Assembly: GCA_029942205.1 (NCBI GenBank)
Contig: JAOZTL010000129.1
Location: 1-8,031, forward strand
Direction: 5' to 3'
Length of the DNA stretch: 8,031 bases
Source: Bacteroidales bacterium
GTDB lineage: Bacteria; Bacteroidota; Bacteroidia; Bacteroidales; JAOZTL01
In this document: positions 1 to 5,985 of the stretch, one piece after another
How positions within the stretch are numbered: the stretch's first letter is position 1
Layout of the letters: the number at the start of each line of letters is the position of its first letter
Position numbers and translations under genes: made by a program
The notes under the pieces: model-generated
What the model saw: only the letters and a program-made list of their open reading frames with translations
Databases searched by the model: none
Told to the model about the DNA's origin: nothing

Positions 1-260
1 ACATCAAAAAGGACGAAGACCTTTATATAGAATAATAAAAGCATAAGGTCGATGATCGTGCGTAAGCTACATCAAAAAGGACGAAGACCTTTATCTATAA
101 TAATAAAAGCATAAGGTCGATGATCGTGCGTAAGCTACATCAAAAAGGTCGAAGACCTACTTCGTGAGGCACATCAAAAGGGTCGAGACTTTTATATAGA
201 ATAATAAAAGCATAAGGTCGATGATCGTGCGTAAGCCACATCAAGAAGGTCGAAGACCTT
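1..260. repeat. Tandem array of 34/68-bp hairpin repeats
   Basis: Five consecutive units start with ACATCAA: 1-68, 69-136, 137-170, 171-237 and the partial unit 238-260. Units 1 and 2 are the same length and differ at only two bases; unit 4 is 67 bp and close to them; unit 3 is 34 bp, half a unit. Each carries a hairpin core of the form AAGGTC-GAA-GACCTT. It is perfect in units 3 (146-158) and 5 (246-260), but has an A.A mismatch in units 1 and 2 (GGAC/GACC). The second half of the long unit contains another AAGGTCGA followed by TGATCGTGCGTAAGC, so the 68-bp unit may be two diverged 34-bp copies. The long units share the same sequence throughout, so this is not a CRISPR array. No ORF is credible here, and the array may extend beyond the left edge of the window. 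Confidence 0.9.
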
Positions 261-271
261 ATTTTATTTTT
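246..271 (+). terminator. Possible terminator formed by the last repeat unit
   Basis: The final repeat unit makes a perfect 6-bp stem, AAGGTC (246-251) with GACCTT (255-260), around a GAA loop, followed by T-rich ATTTTATTTTT. That shape fits an intrinsic terminator for a gene left of the window. The loop is only three bases and the T tract is interrupted by A, so this is a structural inference only. Confidence 0.3.
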
Positions 272-298
272 GCATTTCGTATTTCTTTATTAACTTTA
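270..298 (+). promoter_or_regulatory. Bacteroidota-type promoter for the acyltransferase unit
   Basis: TTG at 270-272 is followed after 18 bp by TAACTTTA at 291-298. This matches the Bacteroidota sigma-A pattern (TTG, then TAnnTTTG) except for the last base. The -7 box is nearly identical to the one upstream of the riboswitch (TAACTTTG). Transcription would begin at about 304, leaving a short leader of about 20 nt before the ATG at 324. Confidence 0.6.
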
Positions 299-323
299 CA
301 AATAAATTTAAAGCCTATAAAAA

Positions 324-893
324 ATGATACAACAATGGATTGGTCGAAATATTTTAGCACTTTTTGGATGGAAAGTAATAGGAGATATTCCTAAAGTAAA
401 AAAATACCTTATAATTCAAGCACCGCATACCAGTAACGTCGATTTTCTCGTAGGAAAAATATATAATTTTGTATTAAAAAATAAACCAATAGTTCTTATG
501 AAAAAAGAATTATTTGTTTTTCCTTTAAATCTTTTTTTGCGGTGGCTAGGAGGAGTTCCATTGATTAGGACTTCAGCACAAGGCACCACAGGGCAATTGA
601 TTCAGTTGATTAAAGAAAGAGAAAAAATACTCGTAGCTATCACACCCGAAGGAAGCCGTAAATTAAACGGGAAATGGAAAACAGGCTTTTATCGAGTCGC
701 TCAAGAAGCCCAAATACCGATAGCTTTGGGAGTTATTGATTACAAAAAAAGAGAAGTAGGAATAATGAAAATGTATTATACTACAGGAAATAGGGAAGAA
801 GAAATGAAAGAGATAAAAAGCTATTACAAAGACGCTACTGCTCGTCATCCCGAATTATTTTCCATTGATGATAACGATGTACCCAAACGATAG
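324..893 (+). CDS. PlsC-like 1-acyl-glycerol-3-phosphate acyltransferase family protein
   Basis: A 189-residue protein of the lysophospholipid acyltransferase (PlsC/LPLAT) superfamily, which transfers a fatty acyl chain to a lysophospholipid or similar acceptor at the inner membrane. The catalytic HxxxxD motif is APHTSNVDF with H35 and D40. The acceptor-binding block LGGVPLIR lies at 75-82, and the TPEGSR motif at 107-112 has E109. The protein is shorter than typical PlsC (about 240 residues) and lacks a clear N-terminal membrane anchor. It resembles the compact acyltransferases common in Bacteroidota, so the acceptor is uncertain. The ATG at 324 is the first in frame and lies about 20 nt after the predicted transcription start. 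The stop is 7 nt before the next gene, which suggests cotranscription. The superfamily is clear, the exact substrate is not. Confidence 0.85.
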   Translation: MIQQWIGRNILALFGWKVIGDIPKVKKYLIIQAPHTSNVDFLVGKIYNFVLKNKPIVLMKKELFVFPLNLFLRWLGGVPLIRTSAQGTTGQLIQLIKEREKILVAITPEGSRKLNGKWKTGFYRVAQEAQIPIALGVIDYKKREVGIMKMYYTTGNREEEMKEIKSYYKDATARHPELFSIDDNDVPKR

Positions 894-900
894 GTTTTGT

Positions 901-1686
901 ATGGATAATTTAAAAATAAGTATCGTTCAGTCTTCATTAATTTGGGAAAATAAGCAAGCAAACATGGATGCTTTTTCGTTGAAAATAAACCAAATAGAAA
1001 CGGAAACCAATCTTATTATTTTGCCCGAAATGTTTACTACTGGTTTTTCGATGAAACCACAAAATTTAGCCGAATCAACAGAAAATCAGACGTATGCATG
1101 GATGAAAAAACATGCATCGGCAAAGCAGGCAGCTATTGTGGCGAGTTTTATTGTAGTAGAAGATGACAAATATTACAATCGCTTGCTTTGGGTAAATCCC
1201 GACGGAACGTATGAAAAATATGACAAACGACACTTATTTTCTTTAGCCAAAGAGCAGTTACATTATACAGCAGGAAATGAAAAAATCATCATTAACTACA
1301 AAGGCTGGCGAATATGCCCGTTGATTTGTTATGATTTGCGTTTTCCTGTGTGGGCACGCAATGTAAACGATTATGATTTACTGCTTTATGTCGCAAATTG
1401 GCCTACACCGAGAGCACATGCTTGGCGCATGCTGCTACAAGCACGTGCGATTGAAAATCAAGCTTATGTAGCTGGAGTAAATAGAGTAGGAGAGGACGCT
1501 TTCGGAAATTCTCATTCAGGCGATTCGGCAGTAATAAACCCTATGGGAGAGTTGCTTACGAACATCAAGCCATTTGAAGAAGCAACAGAAACGGTCGAGC
1601 TTTTGGTAGAAATGATGGACACTTTTCGACAGAAATTCACCTTCGCAAACGATGCCGATTCGTTTCAAATAATCAGCAAACTATAA
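901..1686 (+). CDS. Omega-amidase, YafV-type nitrilase family hydrolase
   Basis: A 261-residue carbon-nitrogen hydrolase. The nitrilase triad is visible with residues counted from the ATG at 901: E43 in LPEMF, K109 in KYDKRHLF and C143 in ICYDLRFP. The stretch WPTPRAHAW...QARAIENQAYVAGVNRVG closely follows E. coli YafV, which has about 256 residues. YafV-type enzymes hydrolyse alpha-ketoglutaramate to 2-oxoglutarate and ammonia, removing the product of glutamine transaminases, including those that re-aminate the keto acid in methionine salvage. The frame is open further upstream to ATGs at 865 and 868, but these would overlap the acyltransferase. The start at 901 gives the family N-terminus (MDNLKISIVQ) and has AGG about 7 nt upstream. 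The gene follows the acyltransferase by 7 nt and is probably in the same transcript. Confidence 0.9.
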   Translation: MDNLKISIVQSSLIWENKQANMDAFSLKINQIETETNLIILPEMFTTGFSMKPQNLAESTENQTYAWMKKHASAKQAAIVASFIVVEDDKYYNRLLWVNPDGTYEKYDKRHLFSLAKEQLHYTAGNEKIIINYKGWRICPLICYDLRFPVWARNVNDYDLLLYVANWPTPRAHAWRMLLQARAIENQAYVAGVNRVGEDAFGNSHSGDSAVINPMGELLTNIKPFEEATETVELLVEMMDTFRQKFTFANDADSFQIISKL

Positions 1687-1713
1687 ATGATTGATTCTTA
1701 ATATTTCTCATTA

Positions 1714-1746
1714 GTGCGTAAGCAACATCAAAAAGAAAGAAGACCT
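1714..1746. repeat. Degenerate dispersed copy of the hairpin repeat
   Basis: GTGCGTAAGCAACATCAAAA followed by AGAAAGAAGACCT matches the junction and core of the 1-260 array. The left arm of the hairpin has decayed (AGAAAG instead of AGGTCG), so the stem can no longer form well. It lies between the end of the omega-amidase and the metY promoter. Confidence 0.75.
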
Positions 1747-1754
1747 AAAATTAT

Positions 1755-1784
1755 TTGTTCAATGATTATTTTTTTCTAACTTTG
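1755..1784 (+). promoter_or_regulatory. Promoter of the riboswitch-metYX-hom operon
   Basis: TTG at 1755-1757 (within TTTG at 1754) is followed after 19 bp by TAACTTTG at 1777-1784, a full match to the Bacteroidota TAnnTTTG box. Transcription should start at about 1790. That places the SAM-I aptamer about 90 nt into the leader and the metY start codon about 430 nt into it. Confidence 0.75.
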
Positions 1785-1879
1785 TCCCAATATTTAAAAA
1801 TCACATTAATTATTGCAGCATTTTAGTATAAAACAAGATGCAACACACTTGATCCTACACACGACCTTTCGGTCTATGG

Positions 1880-1975
1880 ATTATACAGAGGAGTGGAGAG
1901 ATTAGGCTCTACGAAGCTCCGGCAACCCTTTCGCTTGAAAGAAGGTGCCAAGACCTACCCAATATTGGGAATAAT
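1880..1975 (+). promoter_or_regulatory. SAM-I riboswitch aptamer (S-box)
   Basis: The helices of a SAM-I aptamer can be traced. P1 pairs ATTAT (1880-1884) with ATAAT (1971-1975). P2 has an outer helix GGAG (1890-1893) with CTCC (1917-1920) and an inner helix AGAG (1897-1900) with CTCT (1907-1910). The P2 loop TAGG (1903-1906) pairs with CCTA (1954-1957) as the pseudoknot. P3 starts at GGCAACC (1921-1927), ends at GGTGCCAA (1944-1951), and has an inner stem CTTTC/GAAAG around GCTT. P4 is CCCA (1958-1961) with TGGG (1966-1969). ACGAAGCTCCGGCAACC and GGTGCCAA are family signature blocks. It lies upstream of metY-metX-hom. Known SAM-I elements lower expression when SAM is high. The expression platform is not obvious: metY starts 246 nt after the aptamer. 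Confidence 0.95.
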
Positions 1976-1993
1976 AATTTTAATAAAATAAGC

Positions 1994-2074
1994 ATGAAAA
2001 AAACAACAATTCTCTGTTTAGAGAAATTTTTACCTGTAAATCTCAACCCTACGTGGCATTCTGAACGAATGTGA
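1994..2074 (+). CDS. Possible 26-residue leader peptide between riboswitch and metY
   Basis: An ATG 18 nt after the aptamer opens a 26-codon frame, MKKTTILCLEKFLPVNLNPT followed by WHSERM and TGA. The A-rich sequence before the start and the MKKTT beginning look like a genuine Bacteroidota start. The second half (about 2031-2071) is clearly richer in G+C than the AT-rich leader around it. The last sense codon is Met. The frame overlaps a terminator-like hairpin (2010-2031), and its stop abuts the segment TTCTCTAA that can compete for that hairpin. I do not recognise the peptide. It could be a regulatory leader peptide, a small protein, or a chance ORF; ORFs of this length are not rare by chance in AT-rich DNA. 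Confidence 0.35.
   Translation: MKKTTILCLEKFLPVNLNPTWHSERM
2010..2031 (+). terminator. Terminator-like hairpin, possible riboswitch expression platform
   Basis: TTCTCT (2010-2015) pairs with AGAGAA (2020-2025) around GTTT, directly followed by A and five T. This has the form of a weak intrinsic terminator 34 nt after the aptamer, a plausible place for SAM-dependent attenuation. The stem is short and AT-rich. No pairing that directly links it to the P1 strand was found. Confidence 0.35.
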
Positions 2075-2082
2075 TTCTCTAA
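2018..2082 (+). other. Alternative pairing competing with the terminator-like hairpin
   Basis: TTAGAGAA (2018-2025), the right arm and part of the loop of the preceding hairpin, is also perfectly complementary to TTCTCTAA (2075-2082). This 8-bp helix would exclude the 2010-2025 hairpin. The enclosed loop holds a smaller hairpin, CATTC (2057-2061) with GAATG (2067-2071). Six T follow at 2092-2097. The arrangement looks switch-like, but no function is shown. Confidence 0.35.
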
Positions 2083-2126
2083 CATTATACATTTTTTACT
2101 TTCTAATGCAAATGGTTTAAAAAATT

Positions 2127-2153
2127 TGTAGTTAGCTACATGTTAGCATGTAG
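2127..2153 (+). other. Two mutually exclusive hairpins sharing a middle strand
   Basis: CTACATG (2136-2142) can pair with CATGTAG (2147-2153) in a perfect 7-bp stem with a TTAG loop. Its first five bases can instead pair with upstream TGTAG (2127-2131) in a 5-bp stem, also with a TTAG loop. No T run follows, so this is not a terminator. It lies in the metY leader about 70 nt before the start codon. Confidence 0.45.
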
Positions 2154-2221
2154 TATTGTACGAAAAATATCTAGTAGCAAAATGATTTGTTTAAATAATA
2201 AAACAAACGAAGTCTGAGATT

Positions 2222-3493
2222 ATGGAAAAATTACATTTCGAAACCTTACAAGTACATTCAGGACATAAGCCCGACAGCGCAAGCCTATCGAGAGCAGTCC
2301 CCATTTATCAAACAACGGCGTATGCATTCAAAAGTAGCGAGCATGCCGAGCAGTTGTTCAATCTTGAAACCGAAGGCGATATTTACACACGTTTGTCTAA
2401 TCCAACAACCGAAATACTCGAAAAACGAATGGCTAGCTTGGAAGGCGGAGTAGCAGCATTGGCAGTATCTTCAGGGCATTCAGCACAATTTATTGCATTG
2501 AATAATATCATGGAAAATGGAGATAACTTTGTATCTACTCCTTTTTTGTATGGAGGTAGTTATAGTCAATTTACGCTGGCATTTAAGCGATTAGGCATCG
2601 AAGCACGCATTTCTGCAAGTATTGATGTTGCTGATTTTGAGCAATTGATTAATGATCGAACGAAAGCAATTTATGTCGAAACAATCGGAAATCCAAGCTT
2701 TGTTATCCCTGATTTTGAGGCTTTTGCTGAATTATCTAAAAAATACGGCATCCCGTTAGTGGTGGATAATACTTTCGGAGCAGGCGGGTTTCTTTGTCGC
2801 CCGATCGAGTATGGAGCCAACATTGTGGTCGAGTCGGCTACCAAATGGATTGGCGGGCATGGCACGAGCATGGGAGGCGTGATTATCGATGGTGGGAATT
2901 TCGATTGGGGAAATGGTCGATTTGCTTGCCTGACAGAGCCTTCGGAGGGCTATCACGGGCTACGCTTTTGGGAACGTTTCGGACAAAAAGCTTACATTGT
3001 GCGAGCACGAGTCGAGGGATTGCGTGATTTTGGTCCAGCCATTAGTCCATTTAATGCATTTTTGTTGCTGCAAGGTGTCGAGACTTTGTCGCTACGTGTG
3101 CAACGTTCGGCAGACAATACACTCGCTTTGGCGCAATGGCTACAAAATCATTCCAAAGTCGAAAGCGTGTCGTATCCAGGCTTAGAGAGCGATCCAAATC
3201 ATGCATTAGCCAAAAAATATTTGCGACATGGTTTCGGTGCAGTTTTGAGTTTTACGCTCAAAGGAGGAAAAAAAGAAGGCGTGAAATTGATCGAAAGTTT
3301 ACAATTGGTAAGCCATTTGGCAAACGTAGGCGATAACAAAACGCTTATCATTCAGCCATCTACAACAACGCATAACCAGCTGAGTGAAGCACAACAATTA
3401 GCGGCTGGCGTTTCGCCTAGCTTATTGCGTGTATCGCTTGGTATTGAGCATATTGATGATATTATTGCCGATTTTGAACAAGCATTTCGCTAA
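2222..3493 (+). CDS. metY: O-acetylhomoserine sulfhydrylase (aminocarboxypropyltransferase)
   Basis: A 423-residue PLP enzyme of the Cys/Met metabolism family, full length for MetY. It makes homocysteine from O-acetylhomoserine and sulfide in the cytoplasm. The PLP lysine is K208 in SATKWIGGHG. D182 in VVDNTFG should contact the pyridine nitrogen, and YTRLSNPT (55-62) carries the Tyr and Arg that bind cofactor phosphate from the neighbouring subunit. The insert around 221-260 and the C-terminal LLRVSLGIEHIDDIIADF block are typical of MetY rather than MetB/MetC. Being next to metX supports an O-acetyl rather than O-succinyl substrate. It is the first structural gene after the SAM-I riboswitch, with no good Shine-Dalgarno before the ATG. 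Other family members (MetZ, methionine gamma-lyase) are less likely given the neighbours. Confidence 0.93.
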   Translation: MEKLHFETLQVHSGHKPDSASLSRAVPIYQTTAYAFKSSEHAEQLFNLETEGDIYTRLSNPTTEILEKRMASLEGGVAALAVSSGHSAQFIALNNIMENGDNFVSTPFLYGGSYSQFTLAFKRLGIEARISASIDVADFEQLINDRTKAIYVETIGNPSFVIPDFEAFAELSKKYGIPLVVDNTFGAGGFLCRPIEYGANIVVESATKWIGGHGTSMGGVIIDGGNFDWGNGRFACLTEPSEGYHGLRFWERFGQKAYIVRARVEGLRDFGPAISPFNAFLLLQGVETLSLRVQRSADNTLALAQWLQNHSKVESVSYPGLESDPNHALAKKYLRHGFGAVLSFTLKGGKKEGVKLIESLQLVSHLANVGDNKTLIIQPSTTTHNQLSEAQQLAAGVSPSLLRVSLGIEHIDDIIADFEQAFR

Positions 3494-3531
3494 ATTTCAA
3501 ACAGATCGAAAATAGCACAAAATTTAAACAC

Positions 3532-4551
3532 ATGAATAAAAATAAATTGAGTATAGAAAAGCCTTTTGTGTTGGAAAGTGGCGAAGTATTGTCTGAGCTA
3601 GAAATTGTGTATCATACGGCTGGCGAATTGTCTGAAAAACGGGATAATGTCGTATGGGCATGTCATGCATTGACAGGAAATTCGGATGTAGAAGATTGGT
3701 GGAGTGGTTTATTTGGTGAAGGAAAAATGTACAATTCTACTAATTCATTTATCGTATGTGCCAATGTACTAGGCTCTAGTTATGGCACTACGGGTACATT
3801 GTCGATAAATCCAGCTACAAACGAGCCGTATTATCTGGATTTTCCAGTAATAACGGTGCGAGACATGGTGCGAGTGCATCAATTGTTATTTGAATCGCTA
3901 CAAATAGCTCATATTCATACGCTTATTGGTGCTTCTATTGGCTGTTTTCAAGCTCTTGAATGGGCAATAATGCAGCCATCTCAAATACAGCATTTGGTAC
4001 TGGTAGCAGGCAGTGCAAGCGTTTCGGCATGGGCAGCTGGATTTAATGAGACGCAGCGCATGGCTTTGCTAGCCGATAGCACCTTTGGCGATCGTAACGA
4101 ACATGCAGGACATGAAGGCTTAAAAGCCGCACGTGCTATGGCAATGCTGAGTTATCGGACTTATTATTCGTATGAAAAAACACAAAAAGAAGTAGCAGAA
4201 TATGATTTTTTGAATACCAAAGCGGCTTCCTATCAGCGGTATCAGGGCGAAAAACTGGCAAATCGTTTTCATGCACATTCGTATTACAGAATGACGCAAG
4301 CTTTTGATAGCCATAATGTTGGGCGTGGACGTGAAAGTGTAATCAATGCGTTATCTTTTGTCGAAGCAAAAACGCTAATTGTGGGAATCGATTCTGATTT
4401 ATTGTTTCCGATTGCAGAGCAACATTTTTTAGCTGAAAATATAGAGCAAGCACAGCTCGAAATCCTCCATTCTCATTATGGACATGATGGTTTTTTGGTG
4501 GATATGAAGCAGATAGAAGATTTTATTACAGAATTTTATTTAAAAAAATAG
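3532..4551 (+). CDS. metX: Homoserine O-acetyltransferase
   Basis: A 339-residue alpha/beta-hydrolase fold enzyme that acetylates homoserine from acetyl-CoA, committing it to methionine. The nucleophile elbow is GASIG (133-137) with S135, followed by FQALEWA, a MetX signature. The catalytic Asp is D289 in SDLLFP and the His is H318 in HYGHDGFL. ACHALTGNSDVEDWW (43-57) and NVLGSSYGTTG (78-88) are also conserved family blocks. The length is at the short end of the family. It starts 38 nt after metY and precedes hom by 50 nt, so the three are probably one transcript. MetX homologues can use succinyl-CoA in some bacteria and this was not resolved from sequence, but acetyl transfer suits the MetY partner. 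Confidence 0.93.
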   Translation: MNKNKLSIEKPFVLESGEVLSELEIVYHTAGELSEKRDNVVWACHALTGNSDVEDWWSGLFGEGKMYNSTNSFIVCANVLGSSYGTTGTLSINPATNEPYYLDFPVITVRDMVRVHQLLFESLQIAHIHTLIGASIGCFQALEWAIMQPSQIQHLVLVAGSASVSAWAAGFNETQRMALLADSTFGDRNEHAGHEGLKAARAMAMLSYRTYYSYEKTQKEVAEYDFLNTKAASYQRYQGEKLANRFHAHSYYRMTQAFDSHNVGRGRESVINALSFVEAKTLIVGIDSDLLFPIAEQHFLAENIEQAQLEILHSHYGHDGFLVDMKQIEDFITEFYLKK

Positions 4552-4601
4552 TTGATAACAGTTTGGTGTTGTTGCAATGCTGAGCGATAAAAAATAAAGA
4601 A

Positions 4602-5780
4602 ATGAGAAATAAATTAAAAATAGGATTATTTGGTTTTGGAGTCGTAGGGCAGGGTTTGTATCAAGTTTTGCAGAAGAGTAAAACGGTAGATGCTGAAATT
4701 CAGGCAATTTGTGTGAAGAATAAAAAACAACGGGCTTTGGCAGAAGATAATTTTGTATATAAATCTGATTTTTTGTTGGATAATGACGATTTGGATGTCA
4801 TCGTTGAATTGATTGATGATGCCGATGAAGCGTATGCTATCGTGAAAACGGCTTTGCTGAATGGAAAAAATGTAGTTTCGGGTAATAAAAAAATGTTGGC
4901 AGAGCATTTAGGTGAATTGATCGAATTGCAGAAAAAAACAGGGCAATCTTTGTTGTATGATGCCTCTGCATGTGGTTCTATACCAGTGATTCGTAGTATC
5001 GAGGAATATTATGACAATGATTTGTTGAGTTCCGTAACAGGCATTCTTAATGGTTCGTCAAATTATATTTTGACACAAATATTTCGTGATGGCAGATCGT
5101 ATAGCGAATCGCTTAATGAAGCACAAGATTTGGGCTTTGCCGAAAGCAATCCAAGCTTCGATGTCGATGGATTTGATAGTCTTTTTAAATTGATTATCAT
5201 TAGCTTACATAGTTTTGGCATCTTGGTGAAATCGGATAAAATTATTAATTTCGGCATATCCAATATTATGCCGCAAGACATTCGGTATGCAAAAGAAAAA
5301 GGACTGAATATCAAATTGGTAGCGAAGGTTTGGAAACACGGAGACAACAAATTATCGATGTACGTTTTGCCACATTTGGTAAGTAGAGACGAATATATTT
5401 ACAATGTAGAAGATGAGTTTAATGGTGTCGTTATTGAAGGAGAGTTTTACGATAAGCAATTCATGTTTGGCAAAGGAGCAGGTGCATTACCTACGGGGTC
5501 GGCTGTGTTGTCGGATATTACAGCCCTAAGCTACCAGTATAAGTACGAATATAAAAAACAAAAATACTTTAAACCATTGGATTATACGAATGATGTCGAA
5601 ATTGAGATTTATTTGCGTTATAATAAATTAGTTGATTTTAGTCATTTTAATTTTGAAAATATTTCTGAAAAATATTCAAGTAATGAAACCAATTTTGTTG
5701 TCGGAACAATCAAGTTAAGTAGTTTACTTGATTTGAAAAAGATTTTACCCAAATTAGATGTTTTTTTAGCTGTTATTTAA
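4602..5780 (+). CDS. hom: Monofunctional homoserine dehydrogenase
   Basis: A 392-residue NAD(P)-dependent enzyme that reduces aspartate semialdehyde to homoserine. The Rossmann motif GFGVVGQG is at 11-18. NKK at 95-97 supplies the conserved active-site lysine (K96). GILNGSSNYILTQI (147-160) and GFAESNPSFDVDGFDSLFK (178-196) are the homoserine dehydrogenase signatures, with D192 and K196 matching the catalytic Asp and Lys of the yeast enzyme. GAGALPTGSAVLSDI (residues 293-307) ends the catalytic part. The remaining 80 or so residues include DVEIEIYLRYN and a C-terminal strand-helix-strand pattern like an ACT domain, but no DxPG-like ligand motif is visible. There is no aspartokinase part. Its place in the riboswitch operon suggests a methionine-dedicated enzyme, while threonine supply may use another copy elsewhere; that is inference. 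Confidence 0.93.
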   Translation: MRNKLKIGLFGFGVVGQGLYQVLQKSKTVDAEIQAICVKNKKQRALAEDNFVYKSDFLLDNDDLDVIVELIDDADEAYAIVKTALLNGKNVVSGNKKMLAEHLGELIELQKKTGQSLLYDASACGSIPVIRSIEEYYDNDLLSSVTGILNGSSNYILTQIFRDGRSYSESLNEAQDLGFAESNPSFDVDGFDSLFKLIIISLHSFGILVKSDKIINFGISNIMPQDIRYAKEKGLNIKLVAKVWKHGDNKLSMYVLPHLVSRDEYIYNVEDEFNGVVIEGEFYDKQFMFGKGAGALPTGSAVLSDITALSYQYKYEYKKQKYFKPLDYTNDVEIEIYLRYNKLVDFSHFNFENISEKYSSNETNFVVGTIKLSSLLDLKKILPKLDVFLAVI

Positions 5781-5810
5781 AGACGAAGATTTTATACCGT
5801 TTTTACTCCT

Positions 5811-5844
5811 ACGTGAGCAACATTAAGAAGGACGAAGACCTTTT
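5811..5844. repeat. Dispersed repeat copy, possible terminator of metYX-hom
   Basis: ACGTGAGCAACATTAAGAAG followed by GACGAAGACCTTTT matches the repeat family of 1-260. The hairpin is AAGGAC (5828-5833), GAA, GACCTT (5837-5842) with one A.A mismatch, and its right arm runs into four T. It begins 31 nt after the hom stop, so it could end the operon transcript; the mismatch and short T tract make it weak. Confidence 0.7.
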
Positions 5845-5859
5845 ATTGTCAAATTACTC

Positions 5860-5888
5860 TTGAATGATGCGAGTTTTTGATATTTTTG
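5860..5888 (+). promoter_or_regulatory. Bacteroidota-type promoter for metH
   Basis: TTG at 5860-5862 is followed after 18 bp by TATTTTTG at 5881-5888, a full TAnnTTTG match. Transcription should start near 5895, giving a leader of about 150 nt. The promoter lies between two repeat copies and makes metH a separate unit from the SAM-riboswitch operon. Confidence 0.65.
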
Positions 5889-5913
5889 CAGCAAAATCTT
5901 CAATTTCTTAAAA

Positions 5914-5964
5914 TCAGTAGACGGGCAAAATTAATCAGGTATTAATAATTCCGTATTTTACTGA
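5914..5964 (+). other. 51-nt extended hairpin in the metH leader
   Basis: Three nested helices stack in one hairpin: TCAGTA (5914-5919) with TACTGA (5959-5964); ACGGG (5921-5925) with TCCGT (5950-5954), including one G.U; and ATTAAT (5930-5935) with ATTAAT (5941-5946) around the loop CAGGT. That gives 17 pairs with two small internal loops. No T run follows, so it does not look like a terminator. It begins about 20 nt after the predicted transcription start. I do not recognise it as a known riboswitch class. Confidence 0.45.
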
Positions 5965-5985
5965 ATAGTATGGATTTACATAATT

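Noticed and set aside
1..260. Possible CRISPR array
   Set aside because: The units have no unique spacers: long units 1, 2 and 4 are nearly identical along their whole length, unit lengths vary, and no cas genes are present.
865..900. Upstream start for the omega-amidase at ATG 865 or 868
   Set aside because: It would overlap the end of the acyltransferase and add residues absent from the family; the ATG at 901 gives the expected N-terminus.
2106..2120. Four-codon ORF M-Q-M-V in the metY leader
   Set aside because: Two Met codons look suggestive, but an ORF this short is expected by chance and has no start signal.
2156..2189. Second promoter just before metY (TTG at 2156, ATGATTTG at 2182)
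   Set aside because: The box lacks the TA start of TAnnTTTG and the spacer is 23 bp, so the match is weak next to the promoter at 1755-1784.
2671..3336. Overlapping ORFs on both strands inside metY
   Set aside because: They are alternative frames of a complete, conserved MetY reading frame.
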